A stretch of 64,000 nucleotides of DNA from Marinospirillum perlucidum (GCF_003336805.1 NZ_QFWJ01000001.1:434001-498000); one strand, 5' to 3'; positions 1 to 9,768 are shown, counted from the first letter of the stretch. A program made the numbers and translations. The notes: generated by a model not told the origin, from the sequence alone.

Positions 1-92
1 CGTCGCTTGGACGTGGCTGCAGCATACAGTAATGTCGGGGATAAATACACCTGTGTCTTGCAGCCGGTCCAGGCTTTGCTTTCCTGCTGCCT

Positions 93-1913
93 CTAACCGG
101 ATTTAAAACCGTTGAGCTGATAGATGGCTTCCCAGTAATGACGGTAATCCGGGCTGTCTTCGCGGCTGTAGTTAAGGTTACGGAAGAGCCCAGCCAGCTT
201 GGTAAAGTGCTCGCGGATGGCTTCTTTCGTCTCCAGAGGCGGATGCTCGTAGAGACAACGCCTGAGCAGCTGGAAAAAAGTCTGCTGGCGCGCAATGGGG
301 GTGGAGGCATCCACCTCGTCAAAGGCATCCTGCTGGAGATAGACCTGATCCAGGCACTGGGCCCGGTTGAAGGTGAGAAAATCCTTCAGGGTAACCCCTT
401 CTTCGCCGGTGACCTGCATCATCTGCTGCACTTCTTCACCTTCGGCCAGTAGCTTCTGCAGCGCCCGCACCTGCTCGACCCAGCGGCTATCGAGGTGTTC
501 GGCAAACCAGTCAGCCAGTTGATCCAGATAGCGGGACCAGGAAATCAGCGGGTCCACGGCCGGGTAGGCCCTTTTGTAGGCACGGTCGGCACTCAGCCCC
601 AAAAAGGTTTTCACCGTGCGCAGGGTGGATTGGGTCACCGGTTCTTCAAAGTTGCCCCCGGCTGGCGAAACCGTACCGATCAGGGTCAGGCTGCCCAGCT
701 GATCATCATTGTTGCGGATGAGTCCGGCCCTTTCGTAAAGCGTACGGATGGAGGAATCCAGGTAAGCGGGAAAAGCCTCTTCACCGGGAATTTCTTCCAG
801 ACGCCCGGAAGTCTCGCGCATCGCCTGGGCCCAGCGGGAAGTGGAATCGGCAATCAGGAGCACGTTATAGCCCATCTGGCGATAATATTCGCTCAGGGTA
901 ATGCCCGTGTAGATGGAGGCTTCACGCGCAGCCACCGGCATGGACGAGGTGTTGCAGATAATAATGGTACGATCCATCAGGGTGCCACCCTTGGGGTCGG
1001 GCATATTGGGAAACTCGGTGATGGTTTCCACCACCTCGCCGGCCCTTTCCCCGCAGGCGACAATCACCACGATATCAACATCGGAAAAACGCGAAATCAG
1101 ACTCTGCAACACGGTTTTACCGGCCCCGAAAGGTCCGGGAATACAGGCCGTGCCGCCTCGGGCAATCGGGAAAAAGGTGTCAATCAGGCGGATGGAGGTC
1201 AAAAGAGGCTCATCCGGGTAGCAGCGTTCGCTGTAGCCCTGTTTCAGCAGTGGCTGGCAGACGGGAATCCGTACCGGCCATTTTTGTTGCAGGGTCAATT
1301 CCTGCACTTGACCTCGATGGTTACGGATACGCGCTACCGGGGTATCCACGGTAAAGGTGCCTTCCTGAATCCAGGTCACTTCGACTTCACCAGCCTGGTT
1401 GAAGGGCACCATGATCTTGTGCTGGAAACGACCTTCCTGAACCTGACCCAGGCTATCCCCGGCCTTGAGGCGAGCGCCGACCTTGACGCAGGGCTGGAAG
1501 GTCCATTTTTGCTGGGTATCCAGGCCTTCCACCTGCAGACCACGGGGCAGGAAAAAGCCCTGCTTGGCAGCAATGACTTCCAGGGGGTTCTGCAGGCCAT
1601 CATAAACCTGACCCAGCAGGCCCGGCCCCAGGGTGACCGACAGCATCTGCCCGGATTGCAGAACAGCATCGCCCACAGCCACCCCGCGGGTATTTTCAAA
1701 CACCTGAACATCCGCTTCCCCGTGACGAACACGCAGTACCTCGGCCTGCAGCTGTTCCTGGCGGCCATCGGCGGGAAGTCGCGAAGGGCAGATATAAACC
1801 ACCTCGTTTTTAACCAGCGGATAAAACTGGCCTTCGTCATCCTTTTCCAGGCGCAGGGTGACGATATCGTCTCTGACGCCGGTGACTCGGGCTGTAACGT
1901 TGGCATCCATCAT
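93..1913 (-). CDS. ntpA: V-type ATPase catalytic subunit A
   Basis: Catalytic A subunit of a rotary V/A-type ATPase (606 aa), the nucleotide-hydrolysing or -synthesising partner of subunit B in the cytoplasmic V1 head. A P-loop (GPFGAGKT) lies at residues 260-267 and the catalytic GER triplet at 288-290. The long insert before the P-loop, about residues 110-210, is the non-homologous region that distinguishes V-type A subunits from F-type beta. Length is normal for the family. The start ATG overlaps the stop of the upstream DUF2764 gene by ATGA, so translation is probably coupled. It is the last gene of the operon, whereas related bacterial operons usually place A directly before B. Family assignment is secure; the direction of catalysis (pump or synthase) cannot be read from sequence. 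Confidence 0.97.
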   Translation of the reverse strand: MMDANVTARVTGVRDDIVTLRLEKDDEGQFYPLVKNEVVYICPSRLPADGRQEQLQAEVLRVRHGEADVQVFENTRGVAVGDAVLQSGQMLSVTLGPGLLGQVYDGLQNPLEVIAAKQGFFLPRGLQVEGLDTQQKWTFQPCVKVGARLKAGDSLGQVQEGRFQHKIMVPFNQAGEVEVTWIQEGTFTVDTPVARIRNHRGQVQELTLQQKWPVRIPVCQPLLKQGYSERCYPDEPLLTSIRLIDTFFPIARGGTACIPGPFGAGKTVLQSLISRFSDVDIVVIVACGERAGEVVETITEFPNMPDPKGGTLMDRTIIICNTSSMPVAAREASIYTGITLSEYYRQMGYNVLLIADSTSRWAQAMRETSGRLEEIPGEEAFPAYLDSSIRTLYERAGLIRNNDDQLGSLTLIGTVSPAGGNFEEPVTQSTLRTVKTFLGLSADRAYKRAYPAVDPLISWSRYLDQLADWFAEHLDSRWVEQVRALQKLLAEGEEVQQMMQVTGEEGVTLKDFLTFNRAQCLDQVYLQQDAFDEVDASTPIARQQTFFQLLRRCLYEHPPLETKEAIREHFTKLAGLFRNLNYSREDSPDYRHYWEAIYQLNGFKSG

Positions 1914-2611
1914 CGCAAGGCTTCCTCGAAGGCTAAATCCAGGGGTTGGGACAGGGTGGGCGAGGCCAGCAGCTGCTCGGTCATCCGGTGAAAGGCTGCC
2001 AGAGCCTCTTCACCGTTGCTTTGCAGGTGTTTTTCCGCCAGACCGAAACGCAGTACGTAGCAGACCAGGGTTTCCAGGGTGAAATGGAAACTGCGCTCGA
2101 CAAACAACAATTCCTTCCAGAGATAGGTGTTCAGGGCCGCTTCCAAATCGCCGCTGGCACCTTTTTTATGCAGCTTGGCCAGTTCGCCCAAAAACGGCAG
2201 GGTGGCGTCCAGACCAAACAGGGGTTCCTGCCAGTGGCGGCGGATAAAACCCGTCCAGCGGCCACTGCCATAAAAATGTTCCGGCTGACTACCACTCTGA
2301 TCACGACTGCGCAAGGCTGCCAGCAGGGTTTGCCATTCCAGGCGCTGTTCGACCAGCTGGCGCAACGCCGGTGATTTGATTTCTTTCAGCTGCCTTTGCC
2401 AATCCAGCACTCGTTGCTGGTCTGGCTGATTATCCACCCGGGTCAAAGGGGGATGATAGAGGCTTTCCACCCTGTCGAGCTGCTCCCGGTCTTCCTCACT
2501 TAACAGGGTCAGGCGCTTGTCCAGAGCAATGCGCGACAAGGGCAGTTCCTGCCTAGCCGTCAGTGCGGGCAGGTCGGGAAGGGCGGCAATCAGGGTGTAA
2601 TAGCGCGACAC
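1910..2611 (-). CDS. DUF2764 protein, putative V-ATPase subunit C-like component
   Basis: A 233-aa protein beginning MSRYYTLIAALPDLP, matching the DUF2764 family found only in V-type ATPase operons of the Chlamydia/Bacteroidetes type. In those operons it takes the place of subunit C, which joins the central stalk to the membrane ring. It lies between E and A and overlaps both neighbours by one or a few bases. It is predicted cytoplasmic, mostly helical, with no membrane segment. The role as a C equivalent is inferred from operon position; no separate canonical C, F or G gene is visible in the cluster. Confidence 0.85.
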   Translation of the reverse strand: MSRYYTLIAALPDLPALTARQELPLSRIALDKRLTLLSEEDREQLDRVESLYHPPLTRVDNQPDQQRVLDWQRQLKEIKSPALRQLVEQRLEWQTLLAALRSRDQSGSQPEHFYGSGRWTGFIRRHWQEPLFGLDATLPFLGELAKLHKKGASGDLEAALNTYLWKELLFVERSFHFTLETLVCYVLRFGLAEKHLQSNGEEALAAFHRMTEQLLASPTLSQPLDLAFEEALR

Positions 2612-3294
2612 TAGCGAATCACTCCTTCCAGGAGCGCCCGGAAACGCGGTTGCAGGTGGCGTAGCAGCAGTTTGGCAATGGCCTCGGAACTGAGATCCAC
2701 CTCCACTTCCTGGCCCACCAGCCGCACGCGGATACCCTGACCGCCATGTGCCTTGAAGGTTACCCCTTCACGCAGAAGCTCCCCGGACAGGGATTGGACA
2801 AACTGGCTCAAACGTCCTTCACGGTATTCTGCGGCATTGCGTCTGAGTTCATCCAGGCCGATAAAAGTCGCTGGCAGCAGGACTTCAACTTCTTGCGCTG
2901 TTTCCAGACCGGCATCATCACGGACCCGGCCCACCAGTTCCAGAATCAGGCGACGCATAAAGGCGGCATCGTCCATCTGCTGTTCGATCAGGCGATCCAC
3001 CTGATCGGTAAAACTGTGAGCCAGACTTTCCTTGACCTCCAGCAGCAGATCCCGCGCGGCCATTTTCAAGGCATCTTCACCGGCCTGACGCTTTTGTGCG
3101 GCTTCCTTGCTGGCCTTGGCTTTCAGCAACTCGGCTTCTTCACGGGCCTGGTTCAGCAGCAGCTCGGCTTCAGCCTCGGCATCCTTGATAATCTGCAGGG
3201 CTTCTTCCCGGCCTTTTTGAACCCCCTCGGCCCTGAGCTTTTCAATCAGGGCTTCTATGCCGGAGGAGGCCGGGCTTTTATCGACTTCGCTCAT
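2611..3294 (-). CDS. ntpE: V-type ATPase subunit E (peripheral stalk)
   Basis: A 227-aa protein with the layout of V-ATPase E subunits. The N-terminal half is a charged coiled coil (about residues 15-90, rich in Glu, Lys, Ala and Gln) that would form the stator stalk. The C-terminal globular half would bind the A3B3 head. It follows K by about 10 bases and its last base overlaps the next gene (DUF2764). No separate G/H subunit gene, the usual heterodimer partner of E, is visible in the cluster, as in other DUF2764-containing operons. Identification rests on sequence pattern plus operon context. Confidence 0.9.
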   Translation of the reverse strand: MSEVDKSPASSGIEALIEKLRAEGVQKGREEALQIIKDAEAEAELLLNQAREEAELLKAKASKEAAQKRQAGEDALKMAARDLLLEVKESLAHSFTDQVDRLIEQQMDDAAFMRRLILELVGRVRDDAGLETAQEVEVLLPATFIGLDELRRNAAEYREGRLSQFVQSLSGELLREGVTFKAHGGQGIRVRLVGQEVEVDLSSEAIAKLLLRHLQPRFRALLEGVIR

Positions 3295-3304
3295 GCTTCA
3301 GCTC

Positions 3305-3751
3305 CTAAACCGGCAGATCGGCACTGATGACCAGGGCAAAGATAAAGGCAAAAACCGCAAAACCTTCTACGATGGCTGCCGGAGCCAGGGACATCCCGAA
3401 AATCTCCGGGCGTATCTTGGAGACATTAATGGCCGAGGCACAGCTGCGGCCCTGGTAGATGGCACTGAACATCAGCGCCAGACCACAGAGGAGGCCGATG
3501 GCACCCAGGCCGGGCGCATTGGCCAGCGTCAATTCACGGTTGAGCGCAAACATCACCACGATGCCGTAGATGGACTGGGATGAAGGCATGGCGGAAATAC
3601 CGATATAGCGGCCATGGCCGGTTTCGGTTTCCAGCAGGGCACCGGCAGCGGCCTGACCGGCCAGTGAACAGCCGATCATACTGCCAATGGCACCCAGAGC
3701 CATGGGGCCATAAAGACCTGCCCAGCCCAGCGCTAAAATCAGGTTGTCCAA
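3305..3751 (-). CDS. ntpK: V-type ATPase membrane rotor subunit K
   Basis: Membrane rotor (c-ring) proteolipid of 148 aa with two fused hairpins, about four transmembrane helices. The ion-site residues line up with Enterococcus hirae NtpK: MPSSQ at 55-59 (known Leu61, Thr64, Gln65), YQG with Gln100 (known Gln110) and IVEG with Glu129 (known Glu139). The two glutamines, the hydroxyl residue and the acidic residue are the known Na+ ligands, so a Na+-coupled enzyme is the best reading. The start is TTG, chosen because AGGAGGT sits just upstream; it overlaps the end of the subunit I gene by 13 bases. Confidence 0.93.
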   Translation of the reverse strand: MDNLILALGWAGLYGPMALGAIGSMIGCSLAGQAAAGALLETETGHGRYIGISAMPSSQSIYGIVVMFALNRELTLANAPGLGAIGLLCGLALMFSAIYQGRSCASAINVSKIRPEIFGMSLAPAAIVEGFAVFAFIFALVISADLPV

Positions 3752-5520
3752 GGTTTTACCTCCTGTTTTGCAAAAGGCTGGAAGGGGTAGCCTTCGTCAG
3801 CCAGACTCCAGTTATAAAATTCGATCAGGTTCAGGCGCAGGCCATGAATGACACCACTGACGACCGTCAGTACAAAATTCAACAGGTGGCCCACCAGCAG
3901 GATCAACATCTGCAGCAACAACCCCAGCCCCGGCATGGCAGCGACCACATCAGCAGCCAACTGGTTGAAGGTAATCGCCAGAGAGGCGCTGGCCAGCCCC
4001 AGGGCAAAAAGGCGCAGGTAACTGAGTACATCCCCGAAAATCTTGGTGATATTGGTCAAGGCCAGCAGGCCACTGATCAGGTTGCCCCAGCGCCATTCCC
4101 GGCCGGGAGCAGAAAACAGCAGAACAGCGGCCAGACCCAACCCCAGGGCCAGCCAGTGACCGAGGGCAAAGCCCTGCAGCCAACCAGTCAGAGCGGCGAC
4201 CACGGCCAGCGCCCAGCCCAGGGAGGCCCAGCTTTGCAGGCTGTGCCGCCGAACCCAGGCCATGATCAGGTTGGCCAGCAACAGATGGGCTGCACCGATG
4301 ACAATCGACAGGGTCATCATGGCATCAAAATCATTCAGATCCAGCACCTTCAGATGAGCCAGCCAGGGCAGCGGCGGAGGTGCCCCAAAATAACTGCCCA
4401 CCAGCAGTCCCCAGAGCACCCCGGCACCGGTCAAAGCCACGCCCAGGGTTCTCAGCCGGCGGTGGGTCAGGGTCTTGCCCAGCGCCTTCCACTTCCAGAG
4501 CAAAATGGCACCTAAAAGTAGCGAATAGCCGACATCGGACATGATGATGGCAAAGAAGCTAACAAAGGAGAAAAACACCACCCGTGAAGGGTCCCAGCTG
4601 TGATAATTGGGCGTCTGGAAAAAATTGACTACTTCCTGCCCACCCTGTAGCTGCTCGGGGTTGTCCAGCAAGGTGGGAGGAATTTCCTCGGCTGAGGCAT
4701 CTTCTTCCAGCAGGACCAGCCCTTGTTCCTGGCAAAAGTGGCGCAACTGTTCCAGATTACGCTCGGCGATCCAGCCCTGGAGGGCAAAAATCTCGTCATA
4801 ATCCAGCGTCTGGTCAGCCACCTCTTGCAGGAGGGCGAGGTTATCGGTGTTGGCAATATTCAGCTGCAGTCGATAGATCCAACGGGTCAGGGCTTCGCGG
4901 TTGGCTTCGGTGGCTTCCAGTGCCACCAGGGTTTCTTCCAGATCTTCCTGCAATTGGCTGAGGGGCTGATCTCCGGTATGGGTGCGAGGCACCGGCAGGC
5001 GATTGGCCTCGGGTTCCTCTTCGGCCAGAACCACCAGATAGGTATGGCGGTTATCACGGTGGACCACCATCCACGGCAGAGTCAGTTCTTCCAGTTCCCG
5101 AGTGCGGTAATTGGGTAGCAGGTAAAACCAGAGTTTCTGGTGATTCAGCTCCTGGGGGTCTGGCAGGATAAAATCACCCCAGGGTTCCAGGTCTTCAATG
5201 CGTTTTTCCAGAAAATCGCGTTTTTCCTGCAGCGCCAGGCGTTCACGCCGGTTGTGTTCCACCGCCTGGAGCACCTGATTCAGGTTGAAGTTTTTTTCAC
5301 GGGTGACCTGGCGGCGTTTGTTGGGGCAGGAGAGCAAATACTGCAAAGAGCGCTTAAGTAGCTCGGGATTGGCGGCTTCTTCCTGCTGGTCACGGTTACG
5401 CTGGGTTTTCCTAAGCGGCACCACGTGCAGAAGACTGAGTTCCTGCAGCTCGTCCAGAAGCTGCATTTTTTGCTGGGTCAGCCCGATCAGGGAGACTTTT
5501 TTCAGCTGCAGGATACTCAT
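3739..5520 (-). CDS. ntpI: V-type ATPase subunit I
   Basis: Stator membrane subunit (593 aa), equivalent to the a subunit that provides the ion half-channels next to the K ring. The N-terminal half, to about residue 300, is hydrophilic and coiled-coil-rich and would bind the peripheral stalks. The C-terminal half has about seven to eight hydrophobic segments starting near the SRVVFFSFVSFF stretch. Length is slightly below the common 600-660 aa. The start ATG overlaps the stop of subunit D (ATGA). The gene sits between D and K, the usual order in DUF2764-type operons. Confidence 0.93.
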   Translation of the reverse strand: MSILQLKKVSLIGLTQQKMQLLDELQELSLLHVVPLRKTQRNRDQQEEAANPELLKRSLQYLLSCPNKRRQVTREKNFNLNQVLQAVEHNRRERLALQEKRDFLEKRIEDLEPWGDFILPDPQELNHQKLWFYLLPNYRTRELEELTLPWMVVHRDNRHTYLVVLAEEEPEANRLPVPRTHTGDQPLSQLQEDLEETLVALEATEANREALTRWIYRLQLNIANTDNLALLQEVADQTLDYDEIFALQGWIAERNLEQLRHFCQEQGLVLLEEDASAEEIPPTLLDNPEQLQGGQEVVNFFQTPNYHSWDPSRVVFFSFVSFFAIIMSDVGYSLLLGAILLWKWKALGKTLTHRRLRTLGVALTGAGVLWGLLVGSYFGAPPPLPWLAHLKVLDLNDFDAMMTLSIVIGAAHLLLANLIMAWVRRHSLQSWASLGWALAVVAALTGWLQGFALGHWLALGLGLAAVLLFSAPGREWRWGNLISGLLALTNITKIFGDVLSYLRLFALGLASASLAITFNQLAADVVAAMPGLGLLLQMLILLVGHLLNFVLTVVSGVIHGLRLNLIEFYNWSLADEGYPFQPFAKQEVKPWTT

Positions 5521-6122
5521 GCGCGGGCCGCCTTGAGTCGCTTGTTCTTGGCGATTTTGGAAGTGACCACCGCAGCTCTTTCACTGTCCGAGAGAGCGAT
5601 CCTGATCCGGCGGATATTGCGTTCGGCCTGGGGAATCAACACCTTGTCAAAGAGATTCAGGCGCTGGGTGGTTTTCTGTAGGCCGCTTTCCAGCAATTGC
5701 AGGCGTTGATCAAGCAATCGATGTTGGATTTTCAGTCGGGTGGCTTCGATCAGCAGACGCGTCAGGTGATCCAGCCAGTGGTCGCTACCGAGCAGGGAAT
5801 AGGCGCGAGGTTCGATCTTCAGCGTCTGAATTTCCGGCAGTTTCAGTCCCACCAGATTGGTCTGGCTGAGGGTCAGCTCCTGAATCTCCACCAGCTGCTC
5901 CGGCTGGCCTTTAAACTGGGGCAGCATGGGGAGTTGCTGGCGGATTTCCTCTTCCAGCGCCTGCAATTGCTGTTCATTTTGCGTTTTTTCCTGGCGTGCG
6001 CTGGCCCGAGCTGCCAAAAGCTGCTTGCGCTTCATATCCAGAGCGGGCACAAAACGCCGATAGGCCTTCACCTTGCGGCCTTCTTTGTTCAGGGTGCTCT
6101 TGTTCAGCGCCAGTTTGCTCAA
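5517..6122 (-). CDS. ntpD: V-type ATPase subunit D (central stalk)
   Basis: Central rotor shaft of 201 aa. The N-terminal KLALNKSTLNKE and following basic helix, and the long C-terminal amphipathic helix containing RLNLFDKVLIPQ, are family hallmarks. The protein is predicted to form an antiparallel coiled coil inside the A3B3 head. It follows B by 13 bases and overlaps I by four. Family length and position are normal. Confidence 0.95.
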   Translation of the reverse strand: MSKLALNKSTLNKEGRKVKAYRRFVPALDMKRKQLLAARASARQEKTQNEQQLQALEEEIRQQLPMLPQFKGQPEQLVEIQELTLSQTNLVGLKLPEIQTLKIEPRAYSLLGSDHWLDHLTRLLIEATRLKIQHRLLDQRLQLLESGLQKTTQRLNLFDKVLIPQAERNIRRIRIALSDSERAAVVTSKIAKNKRLKAARA

Positions 6123-6135
6123 GATTCAGTCTCCC

Positions 6136-7503
6136 TTAGGCCGTAGCAGCAGCCGTATCGCGGGGAAAATACTTATCGATCAGGCTTTGCTTCATCAGCA
6201 GTTCTTCCTCACGGAAGCATTCAGCCAGGGTTTTCCAGCCCAGATCCAGGGCAGCTTCCAACGGCAGGCTGACATTGATGTCCATAAACCTTTCCTGGAA
6301 CATACGCCCGAATTTCAGCAGCCGCTCGTCGTATTCGCTCAGCTCGAAGGACATGGCCAGCTTCTGCTCGGCATCCTGGGCCGCAGCATAAAAACGGATG
6401 AGACCATTCATGATCTGGCTGTGATCTTCCCGGGTCACCTTGCCCACCACATGCTGTTTCAAGCGCGACAGGGAACCAAAGGGATCGATCACTCCGTTAT
6501 GCAGGTAGAACTGGCCTTCGGTGATATAGCCGGTGTTATCGGGCACCGGATGGGTGACATCGTCACCGGGCATGGTAGTCACGGAGAGAATGGTGACCGA
6601 ACCAGCGCCCTTGTAGTCACAGGCCTTTTCATAACGCCGGGCCAACTGGGAATAAAGATCACCGATATAACCGCGATTGGAAGGCACATGCTCCATGGAG
6701 ATGCCGACCTCCTTGAGGGCATCGGCATAGGCGGTCATGTCCGTCAGCAATACCAGCACGCGCTTGCCTTCACTGACGGCATAGCGTTCGGCCACGGCCA
6801 GGGCCATATCCGGCACCAGCAAGGCTTCCACCGTGGGGTCGGACCCCTGGTGGACGAACATCACGGTACGGGCAGAGATACCGGCTTCTTCAAAGGTGCG
6901 ACGGAAGAAGTGGTAGTCATCAAAGATCATCCCGATACCGCCAAAAACCACGATATCGGCATCGGCCTGGGCACCGATGCGGGCCAGCAACTGGTTGTAG
7001 GGTTCCCCGGCAACGGAAAAAATCGGAATCTTCTGGCTTTCCACCAGGCTGTTGAAGACATCGATCATGGGCACATCGGTGCGTATCATGCGTGAAGCCA
7101 GTATCCGTCGTGCCGGATTGACCGTGGGGCCGTCGATTTCGATCTTGGGTTCTTCGGTCAGGGCCGGGCCGCCATCAATCGGCTGGCCGGTGCCGGAAAA
7201 GGCACGTCCGAGAATATTGGGGGAAAAGGTGACTTCCATGGGGCGGCCCAGAAAACGCACCACCGAATGGGTAGAAAGGCCCTTGGTGCCGGAAAAAACC
7301 TGCAGCGAGACACGATCACCTTCCAGCAGGATGACCTGGGAGAGGCGAGGCAGGATATCCTGGGTTTCATCGCGGCTTTCGATCAGCGCCAGATCACCAA
7401 AACTGATCTGGGAGGCAGTTTCTTCGCTGGAGGGGACCTCGACCTTAACCAGATCGCCAACGATCTCAAGAATGCGGGAGTAACGAATCAGCAGTTGCGA
7501 CAC
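6136..7503 (-). CDS. ntpB: V-type ATPase subunit B
   Basis: Non-catalytic nucleotide-binding B subunit, 455 aa from the chosen start. The conserved SRMIRTDVPMIDVFN stretch and the GSVTILSVTTMPGDDVTHPVPD block identify the family, and it lacks a full P-loop, as expected for B. I chose the GTG at 7503 because a strong GGAGG lies five bases upstream and the protein then begins VSQLLIRYSRILEIVGD as in homologues. The open frame continues 27 codons further upstream, but that part has no family resemblance and no ribosome site. It is the first gene of the operon; the 107-base gap to proV probably holds the operon promoter. Confidence 0.95.
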   Translation of the reverse strand: MSQLLIRYSRILEIVGDLVKVEVPSSEETASQISFGDLALIESRDETQDILPRLSQVILLEGDRVSLQVFSGTKGLSTHSVVRFLGRPMEVTFSPNILGRAFSGTGQPIDGGPALTEEPKIEIDGPTVNPARRILASRMIRTDVPMIDVFNSLVESQKIPIFSVAGEPYNQLLARIGAQADADIVVFGGIGMIFDDYHFFRRTFEEAGISARTVMFVHQGSDPTVEALLVPDMALAVAERYAVSEGKRVLVLLTDMTAYADALKEVGISMEHVPSNRGYIGDLYSQLARRYEKACDYKGAGSVTILSVTTMPGDDVTHPVPDNTGYITEGQFYLHNGVIDPFGSLSRLKQHVVGKVTREDHSQIMNGLIRFYAAAQDAEQKLAMSFELSEYDERLLKFGRMFQERFMDINVSLPLEAALDLGWKTLAECFREEELLMKQSLIDKYFPRDTAAATA

Positions 7504-7610
7504 TTCCACCTCCAGGCTGTGCAGGAAGTATTTTTGTAAACCAAATACCTGAAAAGAGCAAGTGAATTTTTTGCCCCACAGCAAGGAGGTGGTCGCGTTT
7601 TAATGAAAGA

Positions 7611-8660
7611 TCAGCGCACTTCGCGCGTGGCGGCCTCCGTGGGCACCAGTGCCTTCATCAGATCCTTCATGCTGATGATGCCGGCCTGCTGACCGTCGCG
7701 CATCACCTGATAGATCGCATCGGTGGCCCCGCCGGATTTGGCAATCACGCTTTCCAGGTTGTCGTCGATCGCCACTTCACCCTGGGAATGCTCCGGCACG
7801 CTGGTGGTTTTTTCCATCACCGACCTGACCCTAAGCACCCTGGCCCGGTTGATATCGCTGATAAAGTCAACGATATAGGGGTCATTGGGGTTGAGCAGGA
7901 TTTCCTGGGGCTCGCCCTGCTGGACCACAAAACCGTCTTTCAGAATAACCAGATGATCTGCCAGCTTGAGGGCTTCATCCAGGTCATGGGTGATAAAGAC
8001 AATCGTCTTGTGCAGTTCCTTCTGCAGATCCAGCAGCAGATCCTGCATATCGGTACGGATCAGCGGGTCCAGGGCCGAAAAGGCCTCATCCATCAGCATC
8101 ACCGGCGAGTTGGAGGTCAGGGCGCGGGCAATCCCCACGCGCTGCTGCATACCGCCGGATAGCTGATGCGGATACTGGCTGCCCTGGCCTTCCAAGCCGA
8201 CGCGATCCAGCCATTTGGTGGCTTCGCCTTCGAATTCCTCTTCCTTGAAACCGCGCACCCACAGGGGCAGGGCGGCGTTTTCCAGAACCGTGCGGTGAGG
8301 CAGAAGCGCAAACTTCTGGAAGACCATGGACATCCACTCACGGCGCAGTCGCCGCAGGCGTTCCTCGTCATAGGCCAGAACATCCTCGCCGTCGATCAGG
8401 ATGCTGCCGGAAGTGGGCTCGATCAGGCGGTTGAGGTGACGGATCAGGGTCGATTTGCCCGAACCGGACAAGCCCATGATCACGGTGATTTCACCGGCAC
8501 GCATATCAATGTTGATATCCTGCAGGCCGAGAACATGGTTGTGCTTTTCCAGCAGCTCAGCCTTGCCCATGCCGCCCTGGACGGCTTCCAGCGCCGTCTG
8601 GGGGTCGTCACCAAAGATTTTGTACAGCTTCTTAATGGAGATTTTAATGTCGTCGCTCAT
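7611..8660 (-). CDS. proV: Glycine betaine/proline ABC transporter ATPase (ProV-like)
   Basis: Cytoplasmic ATPase of an osmoprotectant importer, 349 aa. It has Walker A GLSGSGKST, the signature LSGGMQQRVGIARAL and Walker B VMLMDEAFSALD. After the ATPase domain only a short CBS-type region remains (about residues 275-349), shorter than the E. coli ProV tail (about 400 aa in total), so ionic-strength gating through CBS domains may be reduced. It lies 11 bases downstream of proW in the same transcription unit. Confidence 0.93.
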   Translation of the reverse strand: MSDDIKISIKKLYKIFGDDPQTALEAVQGGMGKAELLEKHNHVLGLQDINIDMRAGEITVIMGLSGSGKSTLIRHLNRLIEPTSGSILIDGEDVLAYDEERLRRLRREWMSMVFQKFALLPHRTVLENAALPLWVRGFKEEEFEGEATKWLDRVGLEGQGSQYPHQLSGGMQQRVGIARALTSNSPVMLMDEAFSALDPLIRTDMQDLLLDLQKELHKTIVFITHDLDEALKLADHLVILKDGFVVQQGEPQEILLNPNDPYIVDFISDINRARVLRVRSVMEKTTSVPEHSQGEVAIDDNLESVIAKSGGATDAIYQVMRDGQQAGIISMKDLMKALVPTEAATREVR

Positions 8661-8671
8661 GGATAACCGTC

Positions 8672-9706
8672 TCAGTTTTTCTGGGAGGCATTGATACGTG
8701 CCAGGGACATTTTGGTGACGCGATCAAGAATCACCGCCAGAATCACGATACCCAGACCGGCTACCAGGCCAACGCCCAGTTCCAGGTTACGAATACCGCG
8801 CAGTACCAGCACGCCCAGACCCGGTGCCGAGACCAGAGACGCGATAACCACCATCGCCAGACTCATCATGATCGTCTGGTTTACACCCGCCATGATGTTG
8901 GGCAGGGCCAGAGGAATCTGCACGCGGTAGAGCTTCTGGCGATCGGTCATGCCAAAGGCATCCGCGGCTTCGATGACATCCTGATCCACCAGGCGGATGC
9001 CCAGGTTGGTCAGGCGAATCACCGGTACGATGGCGTAAAGAATAATGGCAATCCCGTAGAGCTTGGATTCGGTCACACTGAACAGGAAGATCAGCGGAAT
9101 CAAATACACAAACGGCGGCAGGGTTTGCAGCATATCCAGAACGGGGATGGTAAAGCGCTGCAGGGTATCGCTGCGCGACATGGCAATCCCGATGGGCACC
9201 CCGAGGAGCACACAGAGGAAGGCACAGACAAAAATAATCGCCAGCGTCTGCATGGCGTATTCATAGTGGTCGATAAACGCCAGCGCACAGATGCTGATGC
9301 CAACAAAAGCCACCAGCTTCCAGGATTTGGTCACCAGTTGCACCACCGCCAGCAGCAGCGGGATAACAATCCACCAGGGGGTCGCAAGCATCACATGCAG
9401 CGCACCATCCAGAAACCAGCTTAGTGGCTGGGTCAAAGGGTCTAGAAAAATGCTCAAACTATCCTTGATAGACAGAAAGCCGTTTTCGAGACCCTTGGTC
9501 AGCTCACGCGACTGGGGGAAACTGCTGCAGGCTTCATTCAGGGCATCCATGGAAGGGAAGGGAACTTCCCAGATGGAAGTATCGGTTTCGGATTCACCAC
9601 GTGTTCTTGCCAGCAGGTCTTTCATCGACAAGGGGCCCGAGGTCTCGCCCTGGGAACACCAGTCTTCCAGACCCAGCTTGGAAAACACTACGTCATAGGT
9701 AGCCAT
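8672..9706 (-). CDS. proW: Glycine betaine/proline ABC transporter permease (ProW-like)
   Basis: Inner-membrane permease of the OpuA/ProU type, 344 aa. A soluble N-terminal extension of about 90 residues is followed by hydrophobic segments and the BPD_transp_1 coupling region, where EAADAFGM matches the EAA motif. The SRSDTLQRF and PVLDMLQTLPPFVYLIP stretches are typical of ProW proteins. It lies between the binding protein gene and the ATPase gene, forming a complete importer. Confidence 0.94.
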   Translation of the reverse strand: MATYDVVFSKLGLEDWCSQGETSGPLSMKDLLARTRGESETDTSIWEVPFPSMDALNEACSSFPQSRELTKGLENGFLSIKDSLSIFLDPLTQPLSWFLDGALHVMLATPWWIVIPLLLAVVQLVTKSWKLVAFVGISICALAFIDHYEYAMQTLAIIFVCAFLCVLLGVPIGIAMSRSDTLQRFTIPVLDMLQTLPPFVYLIPLIFLFSVTESKLYGIAIILYAIVPVIRLTNLGIRLVDQDVIEAADAFGMTDRQKLYRVQIPLALPNIMAGVNQTIMMSLAMVVIASLVSAPGLGVLVLRGIRNLELGVGLVAGLGIVILAVILDRVTKMSLARINASQKN

Positions 9707-9768
9707 TGTATTACTTAGTCCTCAATCAGGAACTCGACCGGAAACAGTGAGGGGGGAGGGAATAAACG

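Noticed and set aside
1-96. Open plus-strand frame from the left edge to TAA at 94-96, 31 residues.
   Set aside because: Too short to judge and no recognisable family; it could be the end of a convergent gene or chance.
495-1991. Long plus-strand open frame (about 498 codons) opposite the V-ATPase A gene.
   Set aside because: Antisense shadow of a strongly conserved gene; composition (Gly, His, Gln-rich) is typical of reverse-frame readings and there is no ribosome site.
3580-4515. Plus-strand frame of about 310 codons opposite subunits K and I.
   Set aside because: Gln/Pro-rich reverse reading of membrane-protein codons; shadow.
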